Shown here: positions 1 through 10,236 of the stretch, piece by piece
Numbering within the stretch: the first letter of the stretch is position 1
How the letters are laid out: each line of letters opens with the position of its first letter
Position numbers and translations under genes: made by a program
The notes under the pieces: model-generated
The model's input: the letters and a program-made list of their open reading frames with translations, nothing else
Told to the model about the DNA's origin: nothing
Database searches by the model: none
NCBI GenBank assembly: GCA_023525715.1
Contig: CM042013.1
Location: 83,105,994-83,169,993 of the forward strand
DNA from: Cichorium intybus
Lineage: Eukaryota; Streptophyta; Magnoliopsida; Asterales; Asteraceae
Reading direction: 5' to 3'
Length of the DNA: 64,000 nucleotides

Positions 1-16
1 GGCTGAGCTGCATCGC

Positions 17-1177
17 ATGCTCTGTACTGTTGAAGACGGGATGAAGGGTAAAAGTGTACCCTCAGTTAGCCAGCCTGTCTTGGCAATTGGAAGTGGCAAG
101 GGAAAGAAGAGGAAGGTCCCTCCCAATCAGAATTGGAGGAAAAAGGTCCATGTTGGGTCATCCAGCAATGGCCCGAGACCGAAGTCTTCTGGTATTCCTC
201 ACATTGCCAACCCCAAAGAAGCCGAATGCTTTTATTGCAAAGAAAAGGGTCATTGGAAGAGAAGCTGCCCGAAATACTTGCAAGACATAAGGGATGGCAA
301 AGTAAAGCCATCTACAGCAGGTATATACACTATCTCTAAAAACTCACCATCTTCCAGTTCTTGGGTCCTTGATATAGGATGTGGTTTTCACATTTGTTCT
401 GATTTGCAGGGCCTAAACGAAAGCAGGAAGGTGGAGCACGGTAGATTGAACCTGATCATGGGCAATAGGAGACCGTCTCCTGTTACCAAGATCGGTGTCT
501 ATAGTTTAGTGCTTAGTAGTGGTGTTTGTTTAGATTTAATAAATTGTTGCTATTCGCCAGAAATGGCAAGAAACATAATTTCCTTTTATGCATTGTTCAG
601 ACAAGGTTTTCAGTTTTCTTTTGATAATAATATTGGTTCAATTTCTGTTTTTCAAAATGGTACTTCTATATTTACTGCTTTGCCTTGTGATGGTGTGTAT
701 GAAACGGTGCAATGTGTTGACAATTTAGGACATAATGTAAATTATATTGATTCTTCTAGTGGTGTAGAAAAGGCGTGCTTGTGGCACTGTCGTCTTGGGC
801 ACATTAACAAGAAATGCATCGCCCAACTCCAAAAGGATGGAGTGTTGGAATCATTCGACCTCAAATCGGATGATGTATGCGAATCTTTTCTTTTGGGAAA
901 GATGACTAAGTCACCCTTCAAAGAGTATTTTGAAAGAGGTGAAGGTCTGTTGGACATCATACAAACAGATGTGTGTGGTCCCTTCATATCAACCACAAAG
1001 GATGGCACACGATTCTATATGACCTTTACTAACGATTTTAGTAGATACAGGTATATCTACTTAATCAAGCACAAGTCAGACACCTTTGAAAAGTTCAAAG
1101 AATTCAAAAACAAAGTTGAGAATCAATTGGGCAGGAAGATAAAGATGCTCAGAAGTCAGATCCGACAGAGGCGGTGA
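17..1177 (+). pseudogene. Copia gag end, protease and integrase N-terminal half
   Basis: The 386-residue frame has a CCHC zinc knuckle (C71, C74, H79, C84). A protease-type segment follows with D119-I120-G121 where an active aspartic protease has DSG or DTG, so the catalytic triad is altered. A GAG-pre-integrase/HHCC region follows near residues 255-295 (LWHCRLGH); its last zinc-binding position appears as CESF, with phenylalanine at 291 replacing cysteine. The integrase core starts with D318 (QTDVCGPF) and is cut by a frameshift at about 1150, where a 7-base insertion partly repeats the preceding TCAGA. The product would be a nucleocapsid and polyprotein fragment; the losses make function very unlikely. 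Confidence 0.9.
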
Positions 1178-1658
1178 GTATCTTAGTATCGAGTTCCTAG
1201 ACTATCTGAAGGAATGTGGAATAGTTTCACAGTTATCACCTCCTCGGACACCACAGTTGAACGGTGTTGCCGAGAGGCGTAACCGAACCCTGTTAGACAT
1301 GGTTCGTTCCATGAAGAGTCGAGCTTCGCTTCCGATCCACTTCTGGGGGTATGCCTTAGAGACTGCCGCCCACATCCTCAATCTTGTCCCAACTAAGAAG
1401 GTTGCTAAAACACCTCATGAGATGTGGACGGGGAAAGTTCCCTCGTTAGCACATATCAAAGTCTGGGGTTGTGAGGCTTTCGTAAGACGAGAAACTCACG
1501 AAAAACTCGTAGAAAGAAGCGAGAGGTATATGTTCATTGGATACCCCAAACAGTCTTTTAGATACTTGTTCTACAGACCAAGCGAGGACGTGGTCTTTGT
1601 AGCTAGACGAGGAGTCTTTCGAGAGAGAGAGAGAGCTCATATTCAAAGAGGACAGTGA
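1178..1658 (+). pseudogene. Copia integrase C-terminal half
   Basis: After the frameshift the integrase continues in another frame. The stretch from 1257 contains NGVAERRNRTLLDMVRSM, the region around the third catalytic acidic residue (glutamate in the GVAER motif). It runs on through the usual TAAHILNLVPTK and GCEAFVRR segments. A run of GA dinucleotides at 1621-1634 coincides with the next loss of frame, consistent with slippage. Bases 1659-1797 still look like the integrase-RT linker (acidic, ending near LPLRRSGRVS) but in yet another frame. It is part of element G and is not a separate gene. Confidence 0.85.
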
Positions 1659-1797
1659 GAGTACCATTGATCTTGAAGAAATTCAAGAGTCATCAGATAA
1701 CGCAACCTTAGGAGAAACTAGCAACCAACAAGAGGAAGAAGTTCCTATTGGTCCGACTGATATATCCTTACCTCTTAGGCGCTCTGGTAGAGTTAGC

Positions 1798-2256
1798 ATG
1801 TCACCCGAGTTTTATTGTTTCCATATAACTATGGATGGGGACACGTTTGTCAGTGATAGGACACTGATAAATTTGGATGAACCAGCTAACTACCGAGAAG
1901 CAGTGGCGGGCCCTGAGTCTGCCAAGTGGAAAGAGGCAATGGACAGCGAGATCAAGTCCATGTATGACAATCAAGTTTGGAACTTTGTTGACAATGTACC
2001 GGGTCGGAAGACAGTCGGGTGCAAGTGGATCTTCAAGAAGAAGACCGACATGGATGGAAAGGTACACACTTTCAAGGCAAGACTGGTTGCGAAGGGCTTT
2101 ACTCAAACCCCAAGGGTTGACTATGACGAGACCTTCTCACCAGTGGCCAAGATAAAGTCTATTAGGATTATGCTGGCCATAGCTGCATTTCATGACTATG
2201 AAATTTGGCATATCCTGATAAGGTGTGTAAGCTTGAGAAATCAATCTACGGATTGA
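1798..2256 (+). pseudogene. Copia reverse transcriptase, N-terminal part
   Basis: The frame shows the classic copia RT entry: AKWKEAMDSEIKSM, then GCKWIFKKKTDMDG, FKARLVAKGFTQ and DYDETFSPVAKIKSIR. Homology stops after HDYEIW near 2205. The next recognisable block (CKLEKSIYGLKQ) follows almost at once, so roughly 100 bases are missing, including the block that normally carries the first catalytic aspartate (DVKTAFLNG). RT activity would be lost even without the frameshifts. Confidence 0.88.
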
Positions 2257-2690
2257 AACAAGCTTCTCGCAGCTGGAATCTTTGCTTCCATGAGAAAGTC
2301 AAAGAGTTTGGTTTCTCTATGAGCGAGGATGAGTCATGTGTATATGTCAAGGCTAGTGGGAGTATAGTCACTTTTCTGGTGCTGTATGTTGATGACATAC
2401 TGCTCATGGGAAACGACATTCCAACCTTGCTAGATGTCAAGTCTTGGCTTGGGAAGTGTTTCGCCATGAAAGACCTAGGAGAAGCTGCCTATATTCTCGA
2501 TATAAGAATATTGAGAGATAGGAAGAAGGGACTATTTGGACTTAGTCAGGGTACATACTTGGAAAAGGTACTAAAGAGGTTTAGTATGGAAAATTCCAAG
2601 AAGGGAGAGCTACCTATTCAAAGTAATGCCAAATTGAGTAAGACTCAAAGTCCGAGCATAGACGAAGAGATAGCTGACATGAGTCGGGTA
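2205..2690 (+). pseudogene. Copia reverse transcriptase, C-terminal part
   Basis: This frame carries CKLEKSIYGLKQASRSWN, the YVDDILLMG catalytic box, and the downstream MKDLGEAAYILDIRILRD and KKGLFGLSQGTYLEKVLKRF blocks. Homology ends after MSRVP at about 2690. The RNase H domain that should follow is replaced by the reverse-oriented LTR at 2695-3551. It overlaps the preceding RT piece because the deletion joins two different frames. Confidence 0.88.
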
Positions 2691-2763
2691 CCTCGAATCT
2701 TGATGCTTATCACTCGATGTATAAAATGAAGTGTGAGGTGTGGGATGAAATGGGAGGTTTGAG

Positions 2764-2775
2764 GCTCTATTTATA
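2764..2775 (-). promoter_or_regulatory. TATA box of the minus-strand LTR
   Basis: The minus strand reads GTATAAATAGAG, a near-ideal plant TATA box. It lies 15 bases downstream of the 30-bp repeat block in LTR orientation. Transcription would start about 30 bases further on, near 2735-2740, leaving only a short R/U5 before the break at about 2695. Confidence 0.6.
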
Positions 2776-2790
2776 CTTGAGCTAGAGTTA

Positions 2791-2940
2791 CTATTTAATG
2801 ATGTAAGCGATGACATCATCATATTTAATGACATAAGCGATGACATCATCATATCTAGTGACATAAGCGATGACATCATCATATCTAGTGACATAAGCCA
2901 TGACATCATCATATCTAGTGACATAAGTCATGACATCATC
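2791..2940 (-). repeat. Five 30-bp tandem repeats with as-1/ocs-like motifs
   Basis: Five contiguous units of exactly 30 bp (2791, 2821, 2851, 2881, 2911) each contain two TGAC half-sites arranged as TGAcaTAAG-n-GATGACATCA. This layout matches the as-1/ocs class of plant enhancer, which is bound by TGA-type bZIP factors and has paired TGACG half-sites. The array sits directly upstream of the TATA box of the LTR. Unit 1 has TGATGTAAG where units 2-5 have TGACATAAG; both can arise from TGACGTAAG by CpG deamination on opposite strands. Factor binding is inference. Confidence 0.7.
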
Positions 2941-3551
2941 TATAATTTACATATTTTGTTCCGTTTAACGTTTAAGCTTTGTTTGTTGTATTTTTATTAT
3001 ATAACTACAAAAATTATAGAATTCAAACTCATCCTAAATCCAACAAATCTAAGATATTTTTACATAATCACTTAATTCATCAAGTTAGGATTCCAGGGAT
3101 ACAAAATACTCACTTCATTTGTTTTCCTTCTATATTATATGATTTTAACAAGATCGGGTTTTAAAGCTGCCAGATTCAGACTAGTCGATAAAAATAGCAC
3201 TTTTCACTCAAGATCGACACATTTCTAGGCTTTGGTTAAAACTGGTGAAACGTAACCAACTCAGACACGCAACTTTGGGCAACAGTTTCAAGTCCAAATG
3301 ATACGCCTGTGATTTTATAAGATTTTTCCAAGACGACCACAGAAATAGGGGATTTTCCCAACATTCCAATTAAGACACTAGGCTTAACCTCCTCCCATAC
3401 TAATTTAATTTTAGGGTTATTGTTATTATAAATTGACAATTCCCACCCCCTAATATTATTAGTGTTGCCGATTTAATTACTTTAATTATTATCTTAATTA
3501 TGCAGGAATTAAATGTTTAAAAAAATACGTACCGAGAAACGGGGCGTTACA

Positions 3552-3979
3552 CAATATCTATAGTTTAAGATTCCGCATTTTAGGTTTTTATTATTCATAA
3601 TAACCGTCATTATCTTCATTAGGTCCGCCCTCACCCCTCCCCGAATTCCTTAGCGAGCTCTATTAGTATGAAATTGTCGAATATCTCATAAATGTCGCCC
3701 ACAACAAAAGGGATTATCGTAAACGTTTCGCGGTTTTCGATTTGTATAAGATAAATAATATTGTGAATGCACGGTATACAGTTTGCAGTTATAGCAGTCA
3801 TGGTCATGTTGTTAAATTTCTTATAGAAGTGATTTTCTTGTTATACACAAAGAATATAACTATTTAGACTGTCCGGTATGTTGCCAACGTCATTGGCGTG
3901 AGTGTGACATGGCATGTGGAAGTGGTGTGGAACACACCTGTTGCTAGCCGTGGATGGAGAGACGCCGGCCAACACCACT
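3552..3979. other. Unassigned sequence between LTR and microsatellite
   Basis: This stretch has no ORF of note, no recognised repeat and no clear coding homology on either strand. It is not a continuation of copia G. The right end runs into CT and AC microsatellites. Confidence 0.5.
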
Positions 3980-5545
<1,566 letters not shown>

Positions 5546-5553
5546 ATATTAAT

Positions 5554-5980
5554 CAAGGTTCTAAATGACATAAGGCGTGACGTGACGGCAATGTTAAGCC
5601 TCAAGTTTTTCGAGCCTTGACGAGTAATGACGTTTTTCAAGGCGTGATGTAAGGCGGCAATTTTATATGAATAATATAATTATATTATATATAAATATAA
5701 ATTTATATCAAACATATGAAGTTTTTAGAAGTGTTTTATCAATAACTAATAACAAAAAGTTAACAAAAACTCAAATGTTTTATGTCCAATCAAGAAATAC
5801 AAGAAAAAAAATGAAAAAACGGGTCGCAAATACTAAAAACTCGCGCCATGGCACGCCATGGCTCGCCTTTTCACGCGCCACGTCTAGCCACGCCGCCATG
5901 AGGGTTTTCGGGACGGCGAAATCGCGCCTCACGCCATCGCACGCCTTAACACACACCATGACGCGCATTTTAGAACACTG
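5554..5980. mobile_element. hAT-type MITE, 427 bp, with 8-bp target duplication
   Basis: The element is flanked by perfect direct repeats ATATTAAT at 5546-5553 and 5981-5988, the 8-bp duplication typical of hAT transposons. The ends are imperfect inverted repeats: CAAGGTTCTAAATGAC on the left, and the right end read inward is CAGTGTTCTAAAATGCG. Subterminal sequence on both sides is rich in GGCGTG/CACGCC motifs, the usual subterminal motif clustering of hAT elements. No transposase is present, so it needed an enzyme in trans. Confidence 0.85.
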
Positions 5981-6036
5981 ATATTAATAATCTACCGAAA
6001 ATGTTTAACTGTCCTAATCCACCAAAAATGTTTAAC

Positions 6037-7447
6037 CAGGCCCGGCCCAATATATGGGCGAGATGGGCTATGGCCCAGGGCAGCAAATACAAGGGGGCAT
6101 CAGTTTAGCCCAGCAAGAAATGGTGTATATATTCGTTTGCCCTAAAAAAATAGCCTAACAACCAAAATTTGGTTATTTGGTCGTCTGTCAACACGGAGGC
6201 AAGGCGTGAGGCGCGAAAATATGAAATAATTGAAGCCACCTAACCGGTTACACCTAGAGAGCTGTAATCGACACCTAGAAAATCGAAGTTATAGAAGATC
6301 GAGGAGTCGATTTGGAAATTCTACTATTACTGATTGATGCCCCTTTGTAAATGTGATTTATATTTCAGGAGTTCGATTGTGTTTACATCTATGCATCAGT
6401 GGAAGAGCTGAAGGTACAAGTAGGTTAGCAGATTACATTTACACTTTGCTGCAAATCTGCAGTCTCCTTATTTAGGGATTAACGGATTTGTCTTAGTTGG
6501 AGTTCGAAGCCTTCCGTTCGGGAGTTATTTGTCATTTTGATCTCATATTTGTTTCATTTGTTTTCATTGCATTTACAATAGAAGTTTTGATTAGATAAAT
6601 TTTATTTGCTTTGACTTTTAATTACATGTATATAGACTTGGAGTTCGAAACCTTTTGTGCTGAAATCAGGAGTTGAGTTCATAGTTCCGATTTCTCCTAT
6701 TTGAGTTCGAAATCAATAGTTGCTTCAGGTCTGGTTTTGTGTGGTTTGCTTTGGGTATATTTTGTGGTTTTGTGTATAAGTTTCTAGAGTTTCTTTCTCA
6801 ATTCTTGTGTTTTGAATTTATGATGGTAGTAGTTTTCTGAATCTCATATTGGCTTCTAATATATGATTCTGATGTTGAATATTCAGTGAATAACCTGATA
6901 TGTGATTTGGTTTCTGCACTTCTGATATAAGGTCCATCAATCGATTATGAGTTTTGATTATGATATAACTAAGTGGTTGATTCAAAGGTTTTGATGCCTT
7001 GATCCTACCCCTCATGAATTGTTTTATTGTTGTTTACAAGAGCTCATAACAGTTAAAGTTGTTTTTCTCCCGCGAATTTAGTTTTATGTTGTATTTCCGC
7101 AGTAAATTTATATTCTGTTTTTGTTTCATGTTGTGCTTTACTTGTAAATTTTAAATAATCCTTGAAAATTGTTGATGCAACTGCAACTATCTTTTATTTT
7201 GTATCACTAAGATGATGGTTAAGATGTAATATATTAACCTTTTGTTTCTTTGATTACTATTGATTTATTGGATTGTTTTTAGTTAATGGTTGCAAGTTCT
7301 AGTATGTAGGATATGAATTTATTTTCAATAAAAATTATGATGCACTTTAGATTTTAGGCTATATATGGGGTTGTTGTCTATGATTCCAGCATAAGGGCAT
7401 TATCAAGGCATTTCGCCTAGGGCATAAGAAACCTATGGACCGGCCTG
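6037..7447. mobile_element. Non-autonomous hAT element, 1411 bp, with 8-bp target duplication
   Basis: Perfect 8-bp direct repeats TGTTTAAC flank it (6029-6036 and 7448-7455). The termini are short imperfect inverted repeats, CAGGCCCGGCCC on the left and CAGGCCGGTCC read inward from the right. Both continue with GGGC/GCCC-rich subterminal sequence (GGGCTATGGCCCAGGGC; ATGCCCTAGGCG). The interior has no transposase and resembles AT-rich intron or UTR sequence with repeated GGAGTTCGAA-like motifs. It lies 40 bp from the smaller hAT element. Confidence 0.88.
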
Positions 7448-7455
7448 TGTTTAAC

Positions 7456-7919
7456 TGTCCTAGAAAGAAACTGGAGACCACGTTTGTGGTGGTAAAAGTG
7501 TAGATACGGAGTTGGTTAATTATCGATACTTTATATTGTTTAGATTCTTGCGGTAGTGTCACATGGAAGGTCCTCTTTGGTAACATGGCCTTTCGGATTT
7601 GTTACCAAAAAGCAGAATCACAACCTATCGGATACGAAATGGTCCCTACGCATACTTAAATTTTGTACCCATGTTTAGATAGTGATGTCGATTTTAAATA
7701 TATTAATACATTTGAAATAAAGCATAATCTTAAAACTACATAAAAATGTTGAAATTACATTAAAGCTGAAAAAAAATCCGACATGTCTAAGCATTCAAAG
7801 CAAAATACTAATGCAAATATTAAATAGCACAAAATATAGATATTCAAATAAATGTATATTTTTAATGAAATGATAGACTTTTGTTCGGTTCAGCAGAATG
7901 GGTTATTTTTCATTCATAA
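7456..7919. other. AT-rich unassigned sequence
   Basis: No gene or repeat is recognised between the hAT element and the Helitron-like end at 7920. Confidence 0.5.
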
Positions 7920-7946
7920 CTAGGTTGAGCCCGTGTTTCGCACGGG
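7920..7946 (-). mobile_element. Helitron-like 3' terminus (minus strand)
   Basis: On the minus strand the sequence CCCGTGCGAAACACGGG forms a 6-bp stem with a short loop (7930-7946). Six bases and then CTAG (7923-7920) follow, and the next base is T. A hairpin just upstream of CTRR with insertion before T is the diagnostic 3' end of Helitrons. The element would extend to the right and carry the minus-strand gene fragments at 8191-9107. Its 5' TC end was not found, so the full extent is unknown. Confidence 0.5.
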
Positions 7947-8190
7947 TTGGATCAAAACGTAGTAAGTAGGTTAGACAAGTTTTAATTCTTTAAAGATTTT
8001 TGACTGTTCTCTTGTTTTTTAAATATTTGAAGGTTGCCTTGTATTCACAATTTTGTCTACGATTCAAAGGCTATTCGTATTAATTCTTTAAAGAATTCGG
8101 GCAAAAAAATCTAGCAATGGATCTTAGAAGAATTCCACAGTCAAATTTGTAAACAAATCAATACACATCAAGAAATTTAAATCAACCTAC

Positions 8191-8232
8191 CTTTTTCACA
8201 GCCTGTGTCTTTGCTGGCTCTTCATCAGAGCT

Positions 8233-8277
<45 letters not shown>

Positions 8278-8400
8278 TTCTGAACTGTCTTCAACTTTAG
8301 CCTTTGGTTTTATCTCACATGGCTTCACCTTTTTCTTCTAAGGTTCTTCATCCTCTTCTGAGCTTTCCTCTTCTGAATTTTCATCAGATGAATCCACCTT
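8191..8400 (-). pseudogene. Exon fragment of an acidic nuclear-type protein
   Basis: The minus strand has a 210-bp segment bounded by a splice acceptor (TTTACAG before 8400) and a donor (GTAGGT after 8191). It encodes runs of Ser/Glu/Asp, a polyaspartate run from the GAT repeat, and lysine-rich pieces (KKKVKPCEIKPKAK; PAKTQAVKK). Such acidic tracts between basic patches occur in plant nucleolin, HD2-type histone deacetylases and FKBP53-like proteins. One in-frame TAG after DEEP breaks it. The preserved splice sites indicate capture of genomic DNA rather than of an mRNA copy. Confidence 0.6.
8234..8277. repeat. Trinucleotide repeat (CAT/ATG)n
   Basis: About 14 CAT units on the plus strand form the polyaspartate (GAT) run of the captured acidic exon on the minus strand. 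Confidence 0.9.
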
Positions 8401-8424
8401 CTGTAAACACAAAGAAAAAAAATA

Positions 8425-8580
8425 GAGTAAATTACAATAATGGTCCCTGTGGTTGGCATTAACTTGCAAGAATAATCCAACTGTTTAAAAAATCACCATA
8501 ATGGTCCTTATGCTTATGATTTAGTTTCAAAAATGGTCCAAATACCAAGTAAAAAGACCATTTTACCCTTTTTAATTTCT
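8425..8580 (+). repeat. Single end of the long-TIR transposon family
   Basis: The end begins GAGTAAATTACAATAATGG, then shows GGTCCCTGTGGTT, ATGGTCC repeats and AAAAAGACCATTTTACCC. These are the landmarks of the TIR at 4147, in the same outside-in order. A weak inner counterpart (GGGGTATTAGTCTTTTTC, about 9219-9237) lies to the right, beyond the CSN2 pieces. A truncated element carrying CSN2 DNA is therefore possible. Confidence 0.6.
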
Positions 8581-8692
8581 TTTTTATTTTCTTTTAATGT
8601 ATGATTTATTAAAATAATTAAAAAAAAAACTTACCCCACCCCCTCCACCCCCACCCGTCTCTGTATCTCTCTCTCTTTCTATCATCGGAAGC

Positions 8693-9107
8693 CATTTGAA
8701 TCTCAATTGCATACACTTCCAGTAACTGAGTTCTTTTCTTTTGATCATCAGTTCCATCTGCCCTTTGACAAGATTTATGAAGTTCTTTCAAAATCTATTA
8801 ATAAAAAATGTTAACAAACAATAAAAGATCAAAGAAAGTTATAGTTTAAAGCAGAATTGTGAAGTTCATACCTTATTCATTCTGCCATATTCACCCATGT
8901 CAAACCAGATCTTGCAAAGCTTAAGATTTGTCTTGAACCACAATCTCTACAAAATCCATGATATTGTTTATACATTTTTCGCTATAATTTCGAGTTACTG
9001 CAGATTTAATGTAAGTCAACATCTCTCTATATGCATCTGTCATCTCCTTGTACCTCCCTAAACGGTAATAAAGCTTGACAGTTTGTTTAAGTGCTTTAAA
9101 TCCCCTG
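8693..9107 (-). pseudogene. CSN2: COP9 signalosome subunit 2 (CSN2) gene fragment
   Basis: Three recognisable exon pieces read on the minus strand. 9107-8948 encodes GFKALKQTVKLYYRLGRYKE and continues through MLTYIKSAVTRNYSEKC to IMDFV. 8948-8872 encodes RLWFKTNLKLCKIWFDMGEY then GRMNK, with a GT donor. 8794-8693 encodes ILKELHKSCQ..DGTDDQKK and LLEVYAIEIQM after an AG acceptor. These match the N-terminal PCI-type helical repeats of CSN2 as I recall the family. A 76-bp intron (8795-8871) is kept between the last two pieces. The first two are fused out of frame with one exon's worth of sequence missing. CSN2 is a scaffold of the Nedd8-removing complex; this fragment is inert. Confidence 0.88.
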
Positions 9108-9226
9108 TTTCAACATAACAGAAGAATCATTGTCGACTTAATAAGTGAGGATTTAACAAAACTTGTATTCAATTCCACACTTAAATTTAACTATTCTCTT
9201 CCATTTTCCCTGGTATCAAAGGGGTA
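9108..9226. other. Probable captured intron sequence
   Basis: AT-rich sequence directly upstream (minus strand) of the first CSN2 exon, which is preceded by an acceptor-like AAACAG. It may be the retained upstream intron. No coding content is seen. Confidence 0.35.
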
Positions 9227-9530
9227 TTAGTCTTTTTCTACAATGACCGGGTTGAAAACCCTTGGCGATGGGTGCTCAGGAAAGTTGCAGATCGCCATGT
9301 CTTCCGAAAGCTCTGTTAGGGTTCGGTGATCGAAGACCAGTGAGGGAGAAGAAGAAGCGATGGCTAGGGCAGGGAGGCAGCGGAGACATTCAATCGACAT
9401 TTTCATTAAAGAGGGAATCAAGGCGCGTTCTGAATCGGAAGATGAGAGAATGGAGGGCCGGTGAGCATGATATGCGAGATTTGCGAGATTGGGGAGAGAG
9501 AGTGTGTATTTAATTAAAGTAAAGAAAGAG
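9227..9530 (-). other. GC-richer coding-like segment, unidentified
   Basis: On the minus strand an open stretch from 9421 reads through SIECLRCLPALAIASSSPSL and FNPVIVEKD. It is GC-richer than its neighbours and resembles the 5' end of a plant gene (GA/CT-rich leader at about 9490). I recognise no family. It sits beside the CSN2 pieces and could be a third captured segment. Confidence 0.25.
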
Positions 9531-9796
9531 CTGGCGAAAACGTGTCAACAGCAGATACCCCAAAAGAGCCCCACCCCGTTTTAAACTCGGAAAACCTCTA
9601 CCCCTAAAATCTTCTAGAAATTTGCTTCTATTTCATCTATACAGTAATTCTTATTTTGTTGAAAGATCCTTATGTATATAGGATTAATGTATTCGAATTT
9701 TTAAAAAGATGTATTGTTAAGTTATACGATTTAAAATTTGCAATAAAGATAACTTTTAGCAAATACCGATGCAATAGATAAAACATATAGAATATG
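9531..9796. other. Unassigned AT-rich sequence
   Basis: No gene or repeat recognised. A Helitron 5' end starting TC was looked for here on the minus strand and not found. Confidence 0.4.
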
Positions 9797-10236
9797 ATGG
9801 TGTTTGCTTTTTAAGATGTAAAAAGTATGCACTCTGGAGATATGGAGACCACATCGGTAGATATTTGTAAAAGAATAGGTAGATTAAATGTATGCAATCT
9901 GCAATAATAAAACTGTTTGTTTTTTAAAATCCGCAGATTACTAAAATAAACTAATTTGTTTTATAAAATTATGTGTTTTTGTATATCTAACATGTTATTT
10001 TCTCAATTACATTTTATAAAAATATTTCTATATATTGTATATTTTTTTAAGTTAGAAGATGTTAGAAGATGCAAAAAAGACTTCAGTCCATGTCTGCAAG
10101 AAAAAGATGACGCGCATACGTTTAGGTCTGCGGTTTTCTAAAAAACAAACAGTCTATAAAAGCTAACGTCGCGCGCCGTCTGCGGGCTGTAGACAAAAGA
10201 GGCCAAGAAGATCTGCAGACAAAAAACAAACACCCC
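9797..10236. mobile_element. MITE-like element with two nested inverted repeats
   Basis: The outer arms are GGTGTTTGCTTTTT at about 9799 and, inward from the right, GGGGTGTTTGTTTTTTGTC at 10236. An inner pair is longer: 9912-9937 (ACTGTTTGTTTTTTAAAATC, continuing CGCAGA) and 10127-10153 in reverse complement, matching at about 24 of 27 positions. No transposase and no clean target duplication were found, so the superfamily is open; Harbinger-like or foldback are options. Similar internal text (GTCTGCAGATC, CTGCGGG) recurs in both arms. Confidence 0.5.

Larger units (their letters stand above)
1..2690 (+). mobile_element. Decayed Ty1/copia retrotransposon body (element G)
   Basis: Gag zinc knuckle, protease, integrase and reverse transcriptase segments follow one another on the plus strand in Ty1/copia order (integrase before RT). 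The element enters from the left edge inside gag, so its 5' LTR is not seen. It stops inside the RT/RNase H region near 2690, where unrelated LTR sequence begins, so RNase H and the 3' LTR are absent. Several frameshifts and one internal deletion show it is dead. Clade within copia is not assigned. Confidence 0.9.
2695..3551 (-). repeat. Minus-strand LTR, solo or truncated, gypsy-like ends
   Basis: Read on the minus strand the segment starts TGTAACGCCC at 3551, a start shared in form with the gypsy LTRs at 25953 and 42504. It then has an AT-rich U3, the 30-bp repeat block and a TATA box, and ends in or near the interrupted copia gene. No matching internal region, PBS or second LTR lies next to it. 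Sequence right of 3551 is not copia G, so the copia was already broken or a deletion followed. No target duplication could be confirmed. The left boundary is approximate, set where copia homology stops. Confidence 0.6.

Noticed and set aside
2610..2924. Minus-strand frame repeating SLDMMMS
   Set aside because: It is a read-through of the 30-bp LTR repeats, upstream of and across the TATA box; it is regulatory DNA rather than coding.
2791..2940. CRISPR-like regular repeat
   Set aside because: Units are contiguous without spacers, and the DNA is eukaryotic. The same applies to the 33-bp repeats at 43403 and 48409 and the 23-bp repeats at 55473.
8341..8400. Acidic repeat as an independent small protein
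   Set aside because: It is bounded by splice sites and has an in-frame stop; it is an exon fragment.
9219..9241. Right TIR completing the element that starts at 8425
   Set aside because: Only about 18 bases of the inner TIR match; the outer part is absent, so a complete element is not claimed.
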